A stretch of DNA of 64,000 nucleotides from Blakeslea trispora (Eukaryota > Mucoromycota > Mucoromycetes > Mucorales > Choanephoraceae): positions 310,001 through 374,000 of the forward strand of contig JAIWNE010000020.1 of assembly GCA_025331445.1 (NCBI GenBank), written 5' to 3'. This document shows, piece by piece, positions 39,165-51,529 of the stretch; the first letter of the stretch is position 1; each line of letters opens with the position of its first letter. The notes below the pieces were generated by a model. That model saw only the letters and a program-made list of their open reading frames with translations. It did not search any database and had not been told where the DNA came from. A program made the position numbers and the translations under genes.

Positions 39165-42045
39165 TTAGCTCATAAAAGTGTTCCATTCGTTCCAATTTGT
39201 GCTAGAAGGATTGCTGTTTACGTTTGGATTGTATACTTCTGTAGAATTAGTGAATGGTTTTGCTGTTCGAGGTAAATTATCTAAATAAGAATCTATGGGT
39301 GCTGTATGGCGGTTCTCATGAGGGTTCGAAAACGGCTTTTGCTGCTGAGAAAGTGTGTTTAATGATGAATAGTTTAGTTGTGAAGCTCGATTAGTATGCT
39401 GATAAGTAGACATTGTAAAATCAAATTGGTCATAGGATGCTGACCGGGAATGAGACGATACTATGTGTGGTGTTATGTTACTTATTTGATCTAATGAAAT
39501 GGATCGATGATGTGTATAGTGATTTGAATGGTTACTTGAATGATTACTGTTGCTCTGAATCTGATTATGTTTGTAATTGCCTTGACTGTTTTCGTGATTG
39601 CTATTATCATTGTTATTGTGACTGATGCTGTGGCTAATGTGGTAGTTAAAAGGTGGAGGCTGATGTGGGTATGACCTGTCTATCATAATGCCAACATTAG
39701 ATTGAATATCAGGTGTAATGCCTCCAATGACACTTGTGTTCATCGTTCTATGTTGCACAAATGAATGGTGTGGAGTATTGTCAAGATATGAGTCAGGGTT
39801 ATTCCTTGGAGTATGTGTGATTGCATGGATAGGTACGTTGGGATCAAAATCGTCTTTGAGCCATTCACTGTCTGCTTCAAATAGTCTGTTGATTACACCC
39901 AGCATAATAAGACTGTCGCTCACACGAGGTGCTAACCCAATGCTTGAGATTCCTCTAATAAGACGTATTGATCTGCAATATATCTGAGTATTCGTTGGAC
40001 TCTTTTCGCAGAGAGCGTTTGAAAGATGGACAAGAGCGGCTTGGAACAAGCTATAGGTAAGTAATGCTGGTGCACAAAACAGGTGATGATAGGACGGAAC
40101 TGGACATAGTTTGTTTCTTTTCAGAAATGTTTCAATCAGTGAGTTGGCAGCATGTGTGCTTGATATAACAGACGAGGATGCTACATGCTTTGCATTTGGA
40201 TGTATTGATGCAGGCAGTTGTGTGAATGGACGATACAGTAATATACAGACAAGGTAATAATGGGTTTCTAGATTATCTGGAAGAGTCAAATAAATAACAA
40301 GAAAGAAATAGAAGAGGCTAGTAGACTTACATTTATCTATTTCAGCTATATAGATGCCATCAAAGGGTGTGTCTAGTGAGCTTTTCCAGTCTTTTAGGCG
40401 ATGCTCAAGTACTGTCAAAATAGTGAAATTATCAAGACCTGCATTTATGTTGGATACACTGGCATTAGGCGCATAAAGTGATTTGAGAATTCTACCAAGA
40501 ATCTCACATAGTTTGATCATCAGAATGAACGGACGATAAGAAGGGTTTGCCGGCAATTCGGAATTACTAGATTCTTCTCTGACTTCATAAGGAGAAGGCA
40601 TATCGACATCAAATCCCCGATCCATAATCGTAAGAGGCTTTCCTAACCGAGCGCTAAGCCAGCGATCAAGTACATAACAACCATAAAACACACGATGTCG
40701 TACTTCAATTTCAGATGCTGGTATATTCCATTTGGCACATGAGCGATGAAGACCAAGATCCTGCGCCATACGAACAGCACTACCTACTAAGCTCCACTCT
40801 AATGACTCTCTGTCACCTCCATCCATATCTAGGTATAAAGCCATCAAAAGAGTCGCTTGAACGTAACACAATCGGGAATGATCAGCTTCTCGCAACTTTC
40901 GCATGACTTTTCTGAAATACATCTCGCCAAACTCTTCACCATCCTTGACAAGATCTGGCAAACGTTGTCCAGCAAATCGAAAAGTCAGAGCAAGCACAGC
41001 TTGCATCAAAATGCAGAGAGAGCCGTTTGTCTTCATGTTGTGGTACCGTTCGAGAAACTGCTTTTTGTGAATAATAGGTAGAATACAATGAATGTGTGTA
41101 AAGTATCTATTGAAGATATAAATCGGGTTAAAGAGGATGGACAAATCAAAGATAGCCTGACTTACAACCCAATCATTTTGTCTAGCTGATGTCTTGCAGG
41201 CTTTTTTTTACAATCAGAATGTTTTAACGAATGAGAATTAAGGTCATGCGAGGGACCTTGCATCGATAGCCCAACATCAATGTGTGTGCTTGTCTTGCCA
41301 GTGGTAGCACATTTTTGAGTTTGAACAACAGCCAGTTCATTCTGAGACATCATCCTTAGCTCAACATCTCGCCTCCCGGGCCAAGGAATAGATGATTGCG
41401 CTTGAAATATGTGCTCATCAAGCAATTTTGCACCAGATGAAGAATTCCCAGCATATCTCATGCAGTCATACTTTTCTCTAGCAAGAGATTCATAAGCAGA
41501 TTCATCTTCGTCTTCAGATGAAGAATCGCTAACATTAGGTGTAAAAGAGTGAATATGCCCAGCATATTGAAAATTGTTTGCCTCTAACTCCTTTATAGAG
41601 CAATTGGTTATGGCAGTCAATAGAGATTCCATTTTTTTGCATTTTTTTTCCAAATTATCGACATATCTATAAACAAACATTAGAATAAAAAAAGAGCAAG
41701 AAGAATAGATAGATCAAATAACTTGCACACTTGGAGGACCACGTTTCTTTCTGACTGTCTGAAATTCACAATTGTATCCCCACTATTAAATCAGATGAAG
41801 CAAACAAAAATAAGAGTAAGAGTAAGAGAAAAAACTCTAATGCCAGGTCAATGGAAATATCTTACAGCTTTACAGTTTGAGCAAGGTGTAGAGATATCTG
41901 CATCGCATCGAGACTTTCTTTTGCGACAAAAATCACAGCTCCTTTTTGCCCGTGTCCTTTTTAGAGGAGTACTGGAACTCTCTCCTGCTTCTGCTGTTGA
42001 TTCTGTTCGGTAATGATGATGAAAAACTGGTTGAATGTTATCCAT
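39165..42045 (-). CDS. Zn2Cys6 transcription factor with fungal_trans domain
   Basis: Minus-strand exons 42045-41866, 41782-41727, 41666-41166, 41106-40331 and 40276-39165 give about 874 residues. The Gal4-type cluster is CDFCRKRKSRC ... PCSNCKAWGYNC, split by intron 1 just before the last spacing, followed by the basic linker VRKKRGPPS and a short coiled coil (YVDNLEKKCKKMESLL). The regulatory domain starts at LYFTHIHCILPIIHKKQFLERY and includes DGGDRESLEWSLVGSAVRMA, LGLHRSC and RVFYGCYVLDRWLSARLG, typical of xylanolytic-activator-like fungal_trans proteins. The tail is His/Asn/Ser-rich. Intron 2 (41667-41726) appears to be GC-AG. Intron 40277-40330 is 54 bp and stopless. Target genes cannot be told. 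Confidence 0.88.
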
Positions 42046-44598
42046 TTACAAAATCATTTCCTTTCTGTTCTAAAGAATTAAACAAGAGAAAAAAGAAAGA
42101 AAAGGAAAAAAAAATTGAGTCGTACAATATTTTTGGCTCAAACAGTTCGCAGCTTGAATAGATCGTGAAACATGAAAGATTCTAGATTGAGGTACCGAAG
42201 ATTGGAGAAAATATACCAGCAAATAAGAATGCAGCTTTCAACAGATTGAATAAAGAAAAAAGGGCAATGGCCAAGACTGAAGCTACAAAAAATAAAAGAA
42301 ATCTGCCTAATGAACGAGATCGTTTAGAAATATAGAAAACATAAGGCTAACTGTTGGTCTCTTCTATCGTTTATTCTGATTTCTCTGAAAAAACTATTTT
42401 CAAGTTAGCCACAGGAATTATGCAACCTATTCTTACTTGCAAGTAGTGATGAAATAAAGACAACTGTTCGGTCTAATACCATTCTATCATAATTTGATAA
42501 CTATTAAACGCAAGACCAATCTGCAATTCTCCCAAGCTATTGATATAATACAAGCAAAAGCCATTTAGAATAAGCCAAGGTCGTAGCAACAAACATTTAA
42601 TATAAAAGTATTCAAATCGAGCTTGTTTCATATTTCTCTAGAAATCTTTTTAGCCTTCATATTTGGATTTTAGTTTGAAAAAAAAAAAAAAAAAAGTCTT
42701 TAATGTATCACTTTTGCTTGAATATTTTATAGCCATAGTATGGACTGCATTGACTATGAGCCAGATAGGTTTCATTGATCTTTTTATGCCCAGTGTAAAC
42801 CAATGCTTATTGTTTACATATCGAAGTAACTAAAAGCAAAGAGTAACCTCCTATTCAGAGCAGTGTGTTGTTTTATCGAGGCAAAATAGGATGAAAAGTC
42901 TAGACTTCACTAACACTATACATAGCAATTTGGTACATCAGAAGTACATGAAGCGATTTGGGCATTAGGCCAATGAGATTTTCCGACAAGAGTATCAAAT
43001 CAAGTATTAGTACTGTCTACCTTCCTCTGCAATACTAAATCAGATTCCTTTCTCTATAATCGCTTAAATCATAAGCACAACCAACAATATGAGCTATACA
43101 AGAAGAGTACCTACTTTTGAGACAAGCAAATCTACAAATGCATGCTATATTACTGCTTGTATGACATGATCAGCTAGCATATTTTCGCTGATATAAGAAC
43201 ATCAATGTATCATACTATTCTCTCTTTTACTACAGAATAACGAACAGAAATCACTTTAATTGATGTATACCAAACGTTTATTTTTGCATGCTAAGGATGA
43301 TATCTGGTCTTTTTGTGTTGTCAAACAAAGACCCAAGATGTATATTCATACAAAACAAGACTCAGAATAGTCTACAAAAAGAACAGTTGACTAATATGTT
43401 TGGTTGATCCCTTAATTGCATTATGGCTTAAGAAAAGAGAGAAGGACTTATGCAAGCTTATGATTGATGTAGCTCTCATACTTATTCTTATAATAGAGAA
43501 AAGACCAGCGAGTCCGATTTATTGTCTAAGTGTATTTGGATTGATATATAATAAAGCCAAGAGCACAACAGCCACCAAAGACTGATAGCATTGACGCACG
43601 TATAGTCGCATTTTGTTGTACACCAAAATACATTTCTTTTAACTGCTTATCTCTTTGGGCCCTGAAGGCCTAGTTATTGGATAATTTCTATATGGAATCA
43701 ATCAAGTATGCAATTAATAAACCTTTTATTTACCTTATTAGTTTTTCTTCGAATATCTTTATACTCAAAACAACATAAACATGTTTATGTTGTTTTGAGT
43801 ATATTATTCTGCAAACAATTACTACAAATCATATTTTGGTCATTACGGTGGATCTGCAAGCAATTTCTTTTTTTGGTCTATCACTATCAGTTTACGCTAG
43901 AATGATATGCCTTACATTTTTTTCTTTGGAGTATTATACTTGCACAAAGGAAATAGGGGCTCAGCACAAGCATGTTATTTTGATGCTTGCCTTATAGGAT
44001 ATTATTGGATCAGACGGTCCCTGCGTAGACGATGCAGAGAGTAAATATGTGTGGGAAGGCATAGCAGGCTCAGCATTTAAACCTTAAATATATAGGCTTA
44101 ATTTATAATCATACAGTTTAACTTTTTGTACATGTATCAGTATTAGCTGATCCTATGTTAGTTGAATCTATTTATCCACTAACAATAATAATAAAAAGGC
44201 TAGATTGACCATTGAGTTAACTGCTTAGATTCTCTTCGTAAACAGTGTCACTTGATCGTACTACTTTCTTCATAGATAAAAAAAAAGAAAAGGCAAGGGA
44301 AAGTTTATGCATGCGCAAATGAAAAATATGGTAAAAGGCGCAAGGGAATTTTGCAAAGAACAATATAGTTTGGACATCATTCATCTAAATATAACCTGTT
44401 TATCTAAGCTTGTAGCTGATATATGTGGCAAAATTGTTCAACAGAAATGCAAGATGCTTACGGTTATGCTATAAATGGTTAAGAAAAAAAAAGACTCACT
44501 GCATTTTTTTTTTTTCGGAAGAGGTGCCATAAAAATAAACATTTAAACTGTTCACTTTTCATTTGATTTTTTTAATTCTTTTTTTTTTTTACATTCAA
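42046..44598. other. Gene-poor spacer between divergent genes
   Basis: About 2.55 kb of AT-rich sequence between the Zn2Cys6 gene (minus) and the dehydrogenase gene (plus). It must hold both promoters. Apart from the 44-bp palindrome at 43760-43803 I see no structured feature or coding sequence. Confidence 0.5.
43760..43803. repeat. Perfect 44-bp palindrome with no spacer
   Basis: All 22 base pairs around the centre 43781/43782 are complementary; the core is aaacatgttt and the arms contain ctcaaaacaacat. Pairing stops at 43759/43804. Such a structure can extrude as a cruciform or act as a symmetric protein-binding site; it lies about 800 bp upstream of the dehydrogenase start. Confidence 0.9.
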
Positions 44599-45939
44599 AT
44601 GAAAGACATATTTTCTTCTGTAAAAGACAAAGTAGCCGTCGTTGCTGGTGGTGCTTCTGGAATAGGCGAGGCTGTTGCTAGTGCTCTTATTGAACATGGT
44701 GCCAAGGTTGTTATTGGAGATATTCAAGATGTAAAAGGAACAGAGATAGTCAATACTTACAACCAAAGGTAGTCTTATCAAGAATCAGTGAAAAGAAAAA
44801 AAAAGGGATTGCCACATTGACATGTAGAGCACTCAAAATAGAGCAGGCAAAAAAGTAGCAGCATTTTTACGCACAGATGTATCGAAATACAGCGATAACA
44901 TTGCTTTGTTTCAATTGGCCGAAAGTGAATTTGGTGGTGTTGATGTAAGATGGAAAGGAAAAAAGAAGGTTGAAGTCCTTTTAATTCAAACATCAATTAG
45001 ATTGCTTTCTTAAATGCAGGTATCGCAGAAGCGTCTAATTCTACATTCGGTCATCTAAGTGGTAAGATTCTGTTGATTAGAATAACAAGAGAACGCTGAC
45101 CAGGCTACCTCATAGATGAAGAAGAAGCAAAACTCCTCAGTGTCAATCTTTTTGGTGTCATAAAAGGTACCAAGGTTGCTATGTTACATATGGCCAAGCG
45201 TGGTGGTGGCACTATAGTCCATACAGCTTCTTTTGCAGGAATTTATCCTCTACCGTAAGTCTTAGTATACTTTGAAGAAAACAAAATTTTATCTTACTCT
45301 ATTTTCTCCAGTCTATCTCCTTTGTATACCGCATCAAAGCATGCTGTTGTAGGCTATACACGCTCGCTTCATTTGTTGCCTGAAATATGCAACATTCGAG
45401 TCAATGCTATTTGTCCATCTTGGGTTGGTAAAGTAGAGGAAGCAATCAGAGGTGAAAAGGAAAAATTACTGATTTTTCTTTAAAAGATACCAATATGATT
45501 TCTCGTTTAACCTCCAAGGAAGCAGAAGACATGCCATTGTACAATTACTTTAAGGTTGCTCCTCGAGCGACTTTAGAATCAGTAGTTGAGGCATTTTTTA
45601 CCTTAGTCTCTGATCCATCGAGAGTTAGTATGTATCAGTATATAGTATTCCATTACATAATTGATGCTCATTTGGATACACCTTATAGGCCAAACTCTAC
45701 TTGTACTACCTACAGGCATCCAAGCGATAGATGCTCCTGAAGTACCAGGTAAAACATGTCTTAGTAACTGCATTACTAGACTAAAAGGCTCACATATGTA
45801 TTTAGAATCCGCCAGTACAAGTGAAGCAGCACAAACGTATTTGGCAGAGCTTCCCAAGTTAATCGCTAGAGCTAAAGTTCAGTACCAAGAGCTTGTAGAA
45901 ATCTATAAGGCTACAGGAAAAATACCAAACAGGTTGTAA
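44599..45939 (+). CDS. Short-chain dehydrogenase/reductase (SDR)
   Basis: Eight exons, 44599-44768, 44830-44944, 45001-45061, 45116-45254, 45312-45427, 45487-45627, 45689-45748 and 45806-45939, give about 311 residues. The N-terminal Rossmann motif is VAVVAGGASGIGEAVA. The LNAG motif reads IAFLNAGIAEAS, the catalytic Ser is in VHTASFAG, and the active site is YTASKHAVVGYTRSL. Cofactor acidic position VVIGDIQD suggests NAD(H) preference. The layout resembles 15-hydroxyprostaglandin-dehydrogenase-like classical SDRs; the substrate is unknown. The protein ends PNRL, which only weakly resembles a PTS1 peroxisomal signal. The second exon needs the acceptor at 44829 rather than the nearer TAG, and exon 6 needs the donor at 45628. 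The last intron (45749-45805, 57 bp) is stopless. Confidence 0.87.
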
Positions 45940-47033
45940 CTAAATTTTATTAAGTTTGCATAAAAAAAATAAAACAATTGCTTGGTCAATTGCAAGTGCT
46001 CCTACTACATCTTCAACGCGTATTTCTTTTTGATTGAACAAGCAGTCTTTCAATAAGACATGTTTAGCTAACGCTTTCACTACATTAGCAATGTCTGTCA
46101 CTACCTAACAGTTTTGTCTGTTGAGCTTATGTTTTGGTATTATAAAATAGCACTAGCTTGCCAAATGTATCTGTTCTCATCTTCAGTATAACTGGTTCCT
46201 AAGAATGAATCAAAACATCCATTTTATCGCTTCACTTATCATGGAAGAGTTGGCAACTAATTCCGCTCATAGGAAATGACAATGACTTGTACCAAATAGC
46301 TCAAAAAGAAGATCCTGCTTTAAATTATTAATATGATTCTGAGGTAATTTACTTTTTTGGTTAGGCAAAACGATTATTTCATTCGCTAAAAAATGTTCAT
46401 GATATCAGGAGACATCATTTGCTTAAACACGTAGAATTTGCCCACTCAAAGCCAACAATCAAATAAATCCTGTTTGCTCTGGTAAAGCCACTCTGAATCA
46501 TCGAGAAATTATCATTGACCCTAAAAAGCCTATTGTTTTTATAGTGAAGGAAACTACTTGTTTCTGCTATAAACAAAGTGCCGCTAATATATCAGGATTC
46601 GTCGCATGAAGAATTTCTTTGCACTATACGTGTTAATGATATAAAACCTGAATCTTCCTTAGTACCTGACTAATAAATCTGAACCTGCCTTTTTTCTAAA
46701 GAATAGAGAAAAAGAAATTTAGTAAAGTATGATGATAAAAGTCCTCCCTTTCAACATTTTTTTTTTATTGTGCATTGCTTATTCAAGCACAGCTGTGACA
46801 TTGACCACATTGTTGAGTCAAAGCAAACTGAGCTTAACACTAGCTTTATAGTGTTCTCTGTTGAAAGAAAGAGCTCCTTTTTAATTTTCCAGAAGCAGAC
46901 TACGGCTTATCTGAAACAAACTAGACGGTATAAAATCTTTCTGATTCCCCCTATACTTTCATACCCTTTTTTTTTTTGGTTTCTCTCTCTTTCTTTTTTA
47001 TCTTTTTTTTTTTTTTTTATATTTTTTGTTATT
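45940..47033. other. Spacer with coding-like fragments
   Basis: About 1.1 kb. Short open runs on the plus strand, without recognisable domains, lie at about 46209-46276, 46364-46466 and 46550-46672. The last 300 bp is the pyrimidine-rich leader of the RING gene; its frame stays open upstream of the likely start at 47034. Confidence 0.4.
46209..46672 (+). pseudogene. Possible decayed gene of unknown family
   Basis: Three stretches read like protein but lie in different frames with stops between them. They are NQNIHFIASLIMEELATNSA near 46209, AKRLFHSLKNVHDIRRHHLL near 46364, and VPLIYQDSSHEEFLCTIRVN...KPESSLVPD ending in a stop at about 46672. I recognise no family. Introns could explain some breaks, but no good donor-acceptor pairs join them. 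It may also be chance. Confidence 0.25.
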
Positions 47034-48832
47034 ATGTATACCAGTCAATATTCGAACCATACTAGACCACCAAGGCATAATCAACGTGACACCAATCTAG
47101 CTACTCAATGGACAAGTTGGGCTAATGACCAAGTACAGCAACATCCTGATCATTCAGCAGTCGACTCCTTACCTGAGAGACTGCATCGCTCAAATGCTCC
47201 TGATCATAGTGATCGAGCCTCTTCCACTTCTTCCGTCTCCTCAGTCTCTTCCGTTTCTTTCTCACCTTTAGCAAGTACTCGCCATACACCCTCACTGACC
47301 GAGTCTAAATCAAAAAATAGACAGGCGATTATGCCTACAAAAGACCAATTGGATATCATCTTACCAGAGACACCTCTCTGCTTCTGTCATAAGCCAGCAC
47401 ACCGCGCCTACACATTAGAGTATGGGCCTATCTTAGAGTGCAACAGCTTCAATACAGCACCAACAGCAGAACCTTCCGAACTGAATAGACTTCGACGAAA
47501 ATTTGTTTGTGGATTCCATGTTCACGAACTTAGCTGGAATGTCTTTTGCGATCGTATTCGTCAGGGACATACTATCTATGCTGAGCATCCTGAGCTAAAG
47601 ACCTGTTCACTCTACAACTTTACCTATTGCGCCATGTTTCGAGTGACCAACAGCTACAGTGTACATCCACCCATTGCCTTGCCTCAATGCTTTTGTCAGC
47701 GTCCAGTGGCGATGCGTGTGCACCCTCGAGATGGACTTCAATTGGCCTGCAAGAATAGTAATATTGATGGTGCACGTAAATGTAGTTGGGTCTTGAAGGC
47801 AAGTGATGTTGCTTTTCCTCGACCCAAATTTGATTTGCACACCTATGTCAGTCATGACTATTATGTCCAACAAAAACAACTTATATTGCAAGACATTCGA
47901 AAGGAAGAGAATGAAAAGAAAGAGAATGAAAAGAAAGAGAATGAAAAGAAAGAAGAAAGAACAGATGAGAAAGAGAGTCATCAACAACATAAATTTGACC
48001 TTTTGGCTGCTTTATCTGCTTCTTCAACTGGCTCCTTCTTTCATCCGAATACCGAAGAAAAGAGCCGGTTTGAACCTAACGAGGTGATAGATTTTGATCA
48101 ATTGGCCATGCAAGAAAAGGAGCGTCAACAGCAAACTTTAATTGTTCCTACTTGTGTCATGGCTAAAAAACCAAAAAGTGCTACACCTACATTGTTGTCC
48201 ATGTCTACTTCTTCTTCCACCTCTTCCGCTTCTTCCGTCAACAATGAATCCTTTACGCTTTCTTCTGAGTACCAATCCGCTCTAAAGGAGATTGCTGAAC
48301 TGAAGCAAGCGATCGTGAATGAACAAAAGACGAAGAACACGGTACTGGAGGAAACAAAGAAGATAAAGGCGGAATACAACAAGATCAAGTTACAACTCAG
48401 TCGTGAAGAGTTACTAAACTATCGTCTTCAGAGCATGAAGGAAGAGCAGGGTGTTCTGTTGCGTAATTGCCAGGAAAAGATTCAAAAGATGGAATTGAGT
48501 GTGATAGATATAGTAAATGAAAAAGTCATTCTTCAAGAAGAACTGTCAGCTATGATTGAAGAGAAAGAAAATTCGCCTAGCAAAGAAGATGATAAGCACT
48601 CTTGTATTCTGTGCTTTACTCAGCCTATTGAATTCTGTCTTATTCCTTGTTATCATTATGGTAAGTGATCCCCCCCCTCTCTTCATTTCAATTGACCCCC
48701 TTATTTGATACTCATTTTTTATCTCCCCGACTTTTCCTAATAGCCTTCTGTCAAGAGTGTTCCATCAAATTGACAGAATGTCCCATATGTCGTACAACCA
48801 TTAAGCGAGCTCAAAAGATATTTGCACCTTAA
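47034..48832 (+). CDS. RING-finger protein with two CFC-type Cys modules
   Basis: Two exons, 47034-48660 and 48744-48832, give about 571 residues. The start MYTSQYSNH follows a long T-tract; the frame is open upstream but looks like leader. After a Ser-rich N-terminus come two related Cys modules: CFCHKPAHRAYTLEYG...LEC...KFVCGFHVHELSW and CFCQRPVAMRVHPRDG...LAC...RKCSWVL. A 5-residue ENEKK repeat (15-bp units near 47909-47950), a Ser-rich segment and a long coiled coil (EIAELKQAIVNEQ ... ILQEELSAMIEE) follow. The C-terminal RING reads CILCFTQPIEFCLIPCYHYAFCQEC ... CPICRTTI; the intron splits it after the Cys-Tyr-His. This suggests an E3 ubiquitin ligase. Substrate and the role of the Cys modules are unknown. 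It converges on the HMG gene. Confidence 0.83.
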
Positions 48833-48979
48833 ATCATCATGCTTATAATTATATATAATATCATACCCTCTTATCCAATCTTTATTTCGTTCTTTCTTAT
48901 CTTAATCATTTATCTATGCCTTTATCTTTTTTTTTTTTTTGCTTTTATACAATAAAACCTCTCTTTTTTTTTATTATGA

Positions 48980-50413
48980 TTAAACAATTGGATTCACCAT
49001 TTGAGCTACAGTAGCAATGGTATCACTATCAAAGCCATCCATTGAAATATCAGAAAGTTGTTGAATAGAGACAAGTGAAGGGGAAGAAGAGCATGAAGAA
49101 CTTGTCAAAATAGAATAAGTATCATCCATCAGGGCCTGCTGATGTTCTTGTTGTAAAATACGCTCCTTCATTTCCTTTGCGTATCTTGCTTTGTCGCGAT
49201 TAGCAATATCCACCCAAGGCTGTAGTTCATAAGGAGACATGGAGCGCCAATGGTTTCCAATCTCTCGACTGATCTCCACTAAGCGAGCCTCGGGGTATCG
49301 ACGCTTCATGATAGGACGCATCTCTTTAGCGAAATGCAAATAAGCTGACATGGGGTGTTTAGGCAGAGTGTCATCGGCCTTCTTCTTCTTTCGTCCACGT
49401 GGGTCTCGACCGGCGATGACAAACGATGAGGATGCTTTCTTGGTGGGTTGAACAGGCTCATCAGTGGCTGTGGAAGTTGTCTTTTTCTTTTGTTGTTTCT
49501 TTAGTTGATTCTCTTTCATTTCTGCTTTAGAGCGTCTTGAATAGATGAAATTTGTATGTTGGTGTTTTTGCTTTAGTTTGGATTCTTCATTGAAATAATA
49601 TTCTTTTTCAGCCTAATAAAGAAAACGATAAGTCAAGGCATCATGATGAGACTGTGAATGACAACTTACAGGTGACAGTTGCTTCCACCTTAAGCTAATA
49701 CTTTTACTGATTTCTCCTGAGGAAAGACCTTGGTTCACATCATGAAGTTGTCTTCTCATATCGCGGTTAAACAAGAGGTAAGCATTTGGTGGTCTTTTGA
49801 CCTTTTGTGGTATAATACCATATCTTCTTTTGGTGATAGGACTTGTTTTAAGAGGGGGTATATGTTTAAAAGACAGAGATTCAAGTGCTGCTGCCTCTGC
49901 TGCTGCTGAATAAGGCAGATTCATTTGTGGTTGAAAGACAGGAGACTCTAAAAAGCCATAACACGCTTCTTCCAACAAGGGGGATTGTTCAGGCGAATGA
50001 TTGGGTATAACCATGGAAGAATCCATCGAGGGTTTCATCGTGTGAGTGCGTTGATCGATATCGAGTGTAAACTGAATACATTGTGATTGATTTTGGAATT
50101 CAGCTTTCTGTTCTCTCGACATCAGTTGCCATTCCCTTGTGAGTGTTTCAAGTGAGATCTGCCCTTCTAGTTCGTGACGTCTCTTGGTCACATAGAGAGA
50201 GAAGGAGTCGGGCGCCTTTTTAGCGTCAGTTAGATGGTCAAAATACATATCTTGATTTGAAAAGGGGCAAGTGGTGTATGGACAGAAAAAAGGGGAAGAA
50301 GAGAAAGAAGGAGCGAAAATAGGATAGGTGGCTGCTGTATCATAATAAGCGGGCTGAGATTGTGTCATCATGGGCCATGTTGTCAAGTGATGCGGATAAT
50401 AATTGACAGGCAT
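48980..50413 (-). CDS. HMG-box protein with two HMG domains
   Basis: Two minus-strand exons, 50413-49670 and 49612-48980 (57-bp intron), give about 458 residues. The N-terminus is Tyr/Pro/Ser-rich. Residues ~65-112 (APDSFSLYVTKRRHEL...LTREWQLMSREQKAEF) look like a degenerate HMG fold. A clear HMG box lies at ~204-272 (KRPPNAYLLFNRDMRRQL ... ISLRWKQLSPAEKEYY), with the intron exactly between LSP and AEKE. A second clear box is at ~332-398 (PKHPMSAYLHFAKEMRPIM ... IGNHWRSMSPYELQPW), preceded by a basic RGRKKKK stretch. The first box is of the sequence-specific (MATA/SOX-like) type by its RPPNAYLLF start. It is a likely DNA-binding regulator; a mating-type role cannot be claimed from this alone. 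Confidence 0.85.
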
Positions 50414-51529
50414 GATGACCGAAATAATGATATTATTATTATTAAAAAGAAATTATAAAGAAACAAAAAAGGGTGAAGAAGAGAAAAAAAAAAGCAAAAA
50501 AAAAGAGAGTCTTATATACTTTGTCTTGAACTTGTTGCCTTGTTACAAGAGGAACTTGGTTTTTTTTATTGTTTCTCTGGTCCTGCTAAAATGACTGAAG
50601 TATGACCAACCATATAAAAGATTTATACTACAGTTGACATTCCTATTTAGTGTTAGAGAGAAAATAAAGGCTGTCTATTTCAAGAAATAAGGTCTATCGA
50701 CAGAAAGAGTAATTATTTCGGGCATTGGAATTATCGCTCATATGCAAGGTATAGAGCCTGATAAAGAAGAGCTTTTTTAGTACACGCGTTGTTGCACAGA
50801 CCTTAAATAGGCGTTTTGATTTTAGTTTTTGGATCACTGATTGTGTCTTGACAAGCTTCCCTTTATCAGACTAGAAGAACTCGCCTGTCAATTCTGTACA
50901 CTTTTTTTTTTGTACTTGAGCTTAATTTATCTCTTTATTATTATTATTATTTAATTGGATTTTATAATAGAAATCATCTGTTTGAAGAAAATAGGACTTG
51001 TGATAAAATTAATTTTTTGAATTCATACACACTTTTATTACATGTGATTCTGTAAACTCTGACAGTTGTGTTTATTCAAGAAAAAAACGCATTACTAATC
51101 ATACATACATAAACACTTGTGTACAATGAAATTATGTCCTGCTTTTACATTGGTCTCTCTCTCTCTCTCTTTTTTGCCTTGTGGGGTAAATATGGAATTT
51201 CAAAAAAAAAAAAGAAAAGGAGTACTCTATAGGTGCACAATACGGAGTATGAATCAAAAGAGAGAAAGCCGAGGTAAAAAGAGCATTGATTCCTTTGCTT
51301 AACGCTTGGAACCAATTCTTTTTCTGCCCCCTTTTTTTTTTCTTTTGTTGAAATTTCTTTCGTCTCGGATCAAATAATTCGTTCAAATAGATTGCCCGTC
51401 TTTCTCGCTTCTCTTTCAAAGTAAACACAAATAGAGAAATACGTGTCATGCCGAATCCGTAATGCTATCGAGATTCAACTCGAAAAATCAAAAGCTTTGT
51501 ACTACAAAAGTTGAATATAGAGTTAAGAA

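Noticed and set aside
51132..51449. 105-codon minus-strand frame
   Set aside because: Mostly Lys/Arg and Phe runs from poly-purine/pyrimidine tracts; only a short stretch (YLNELFDPRRKKF) looks protein-like, not enough to call a gene.
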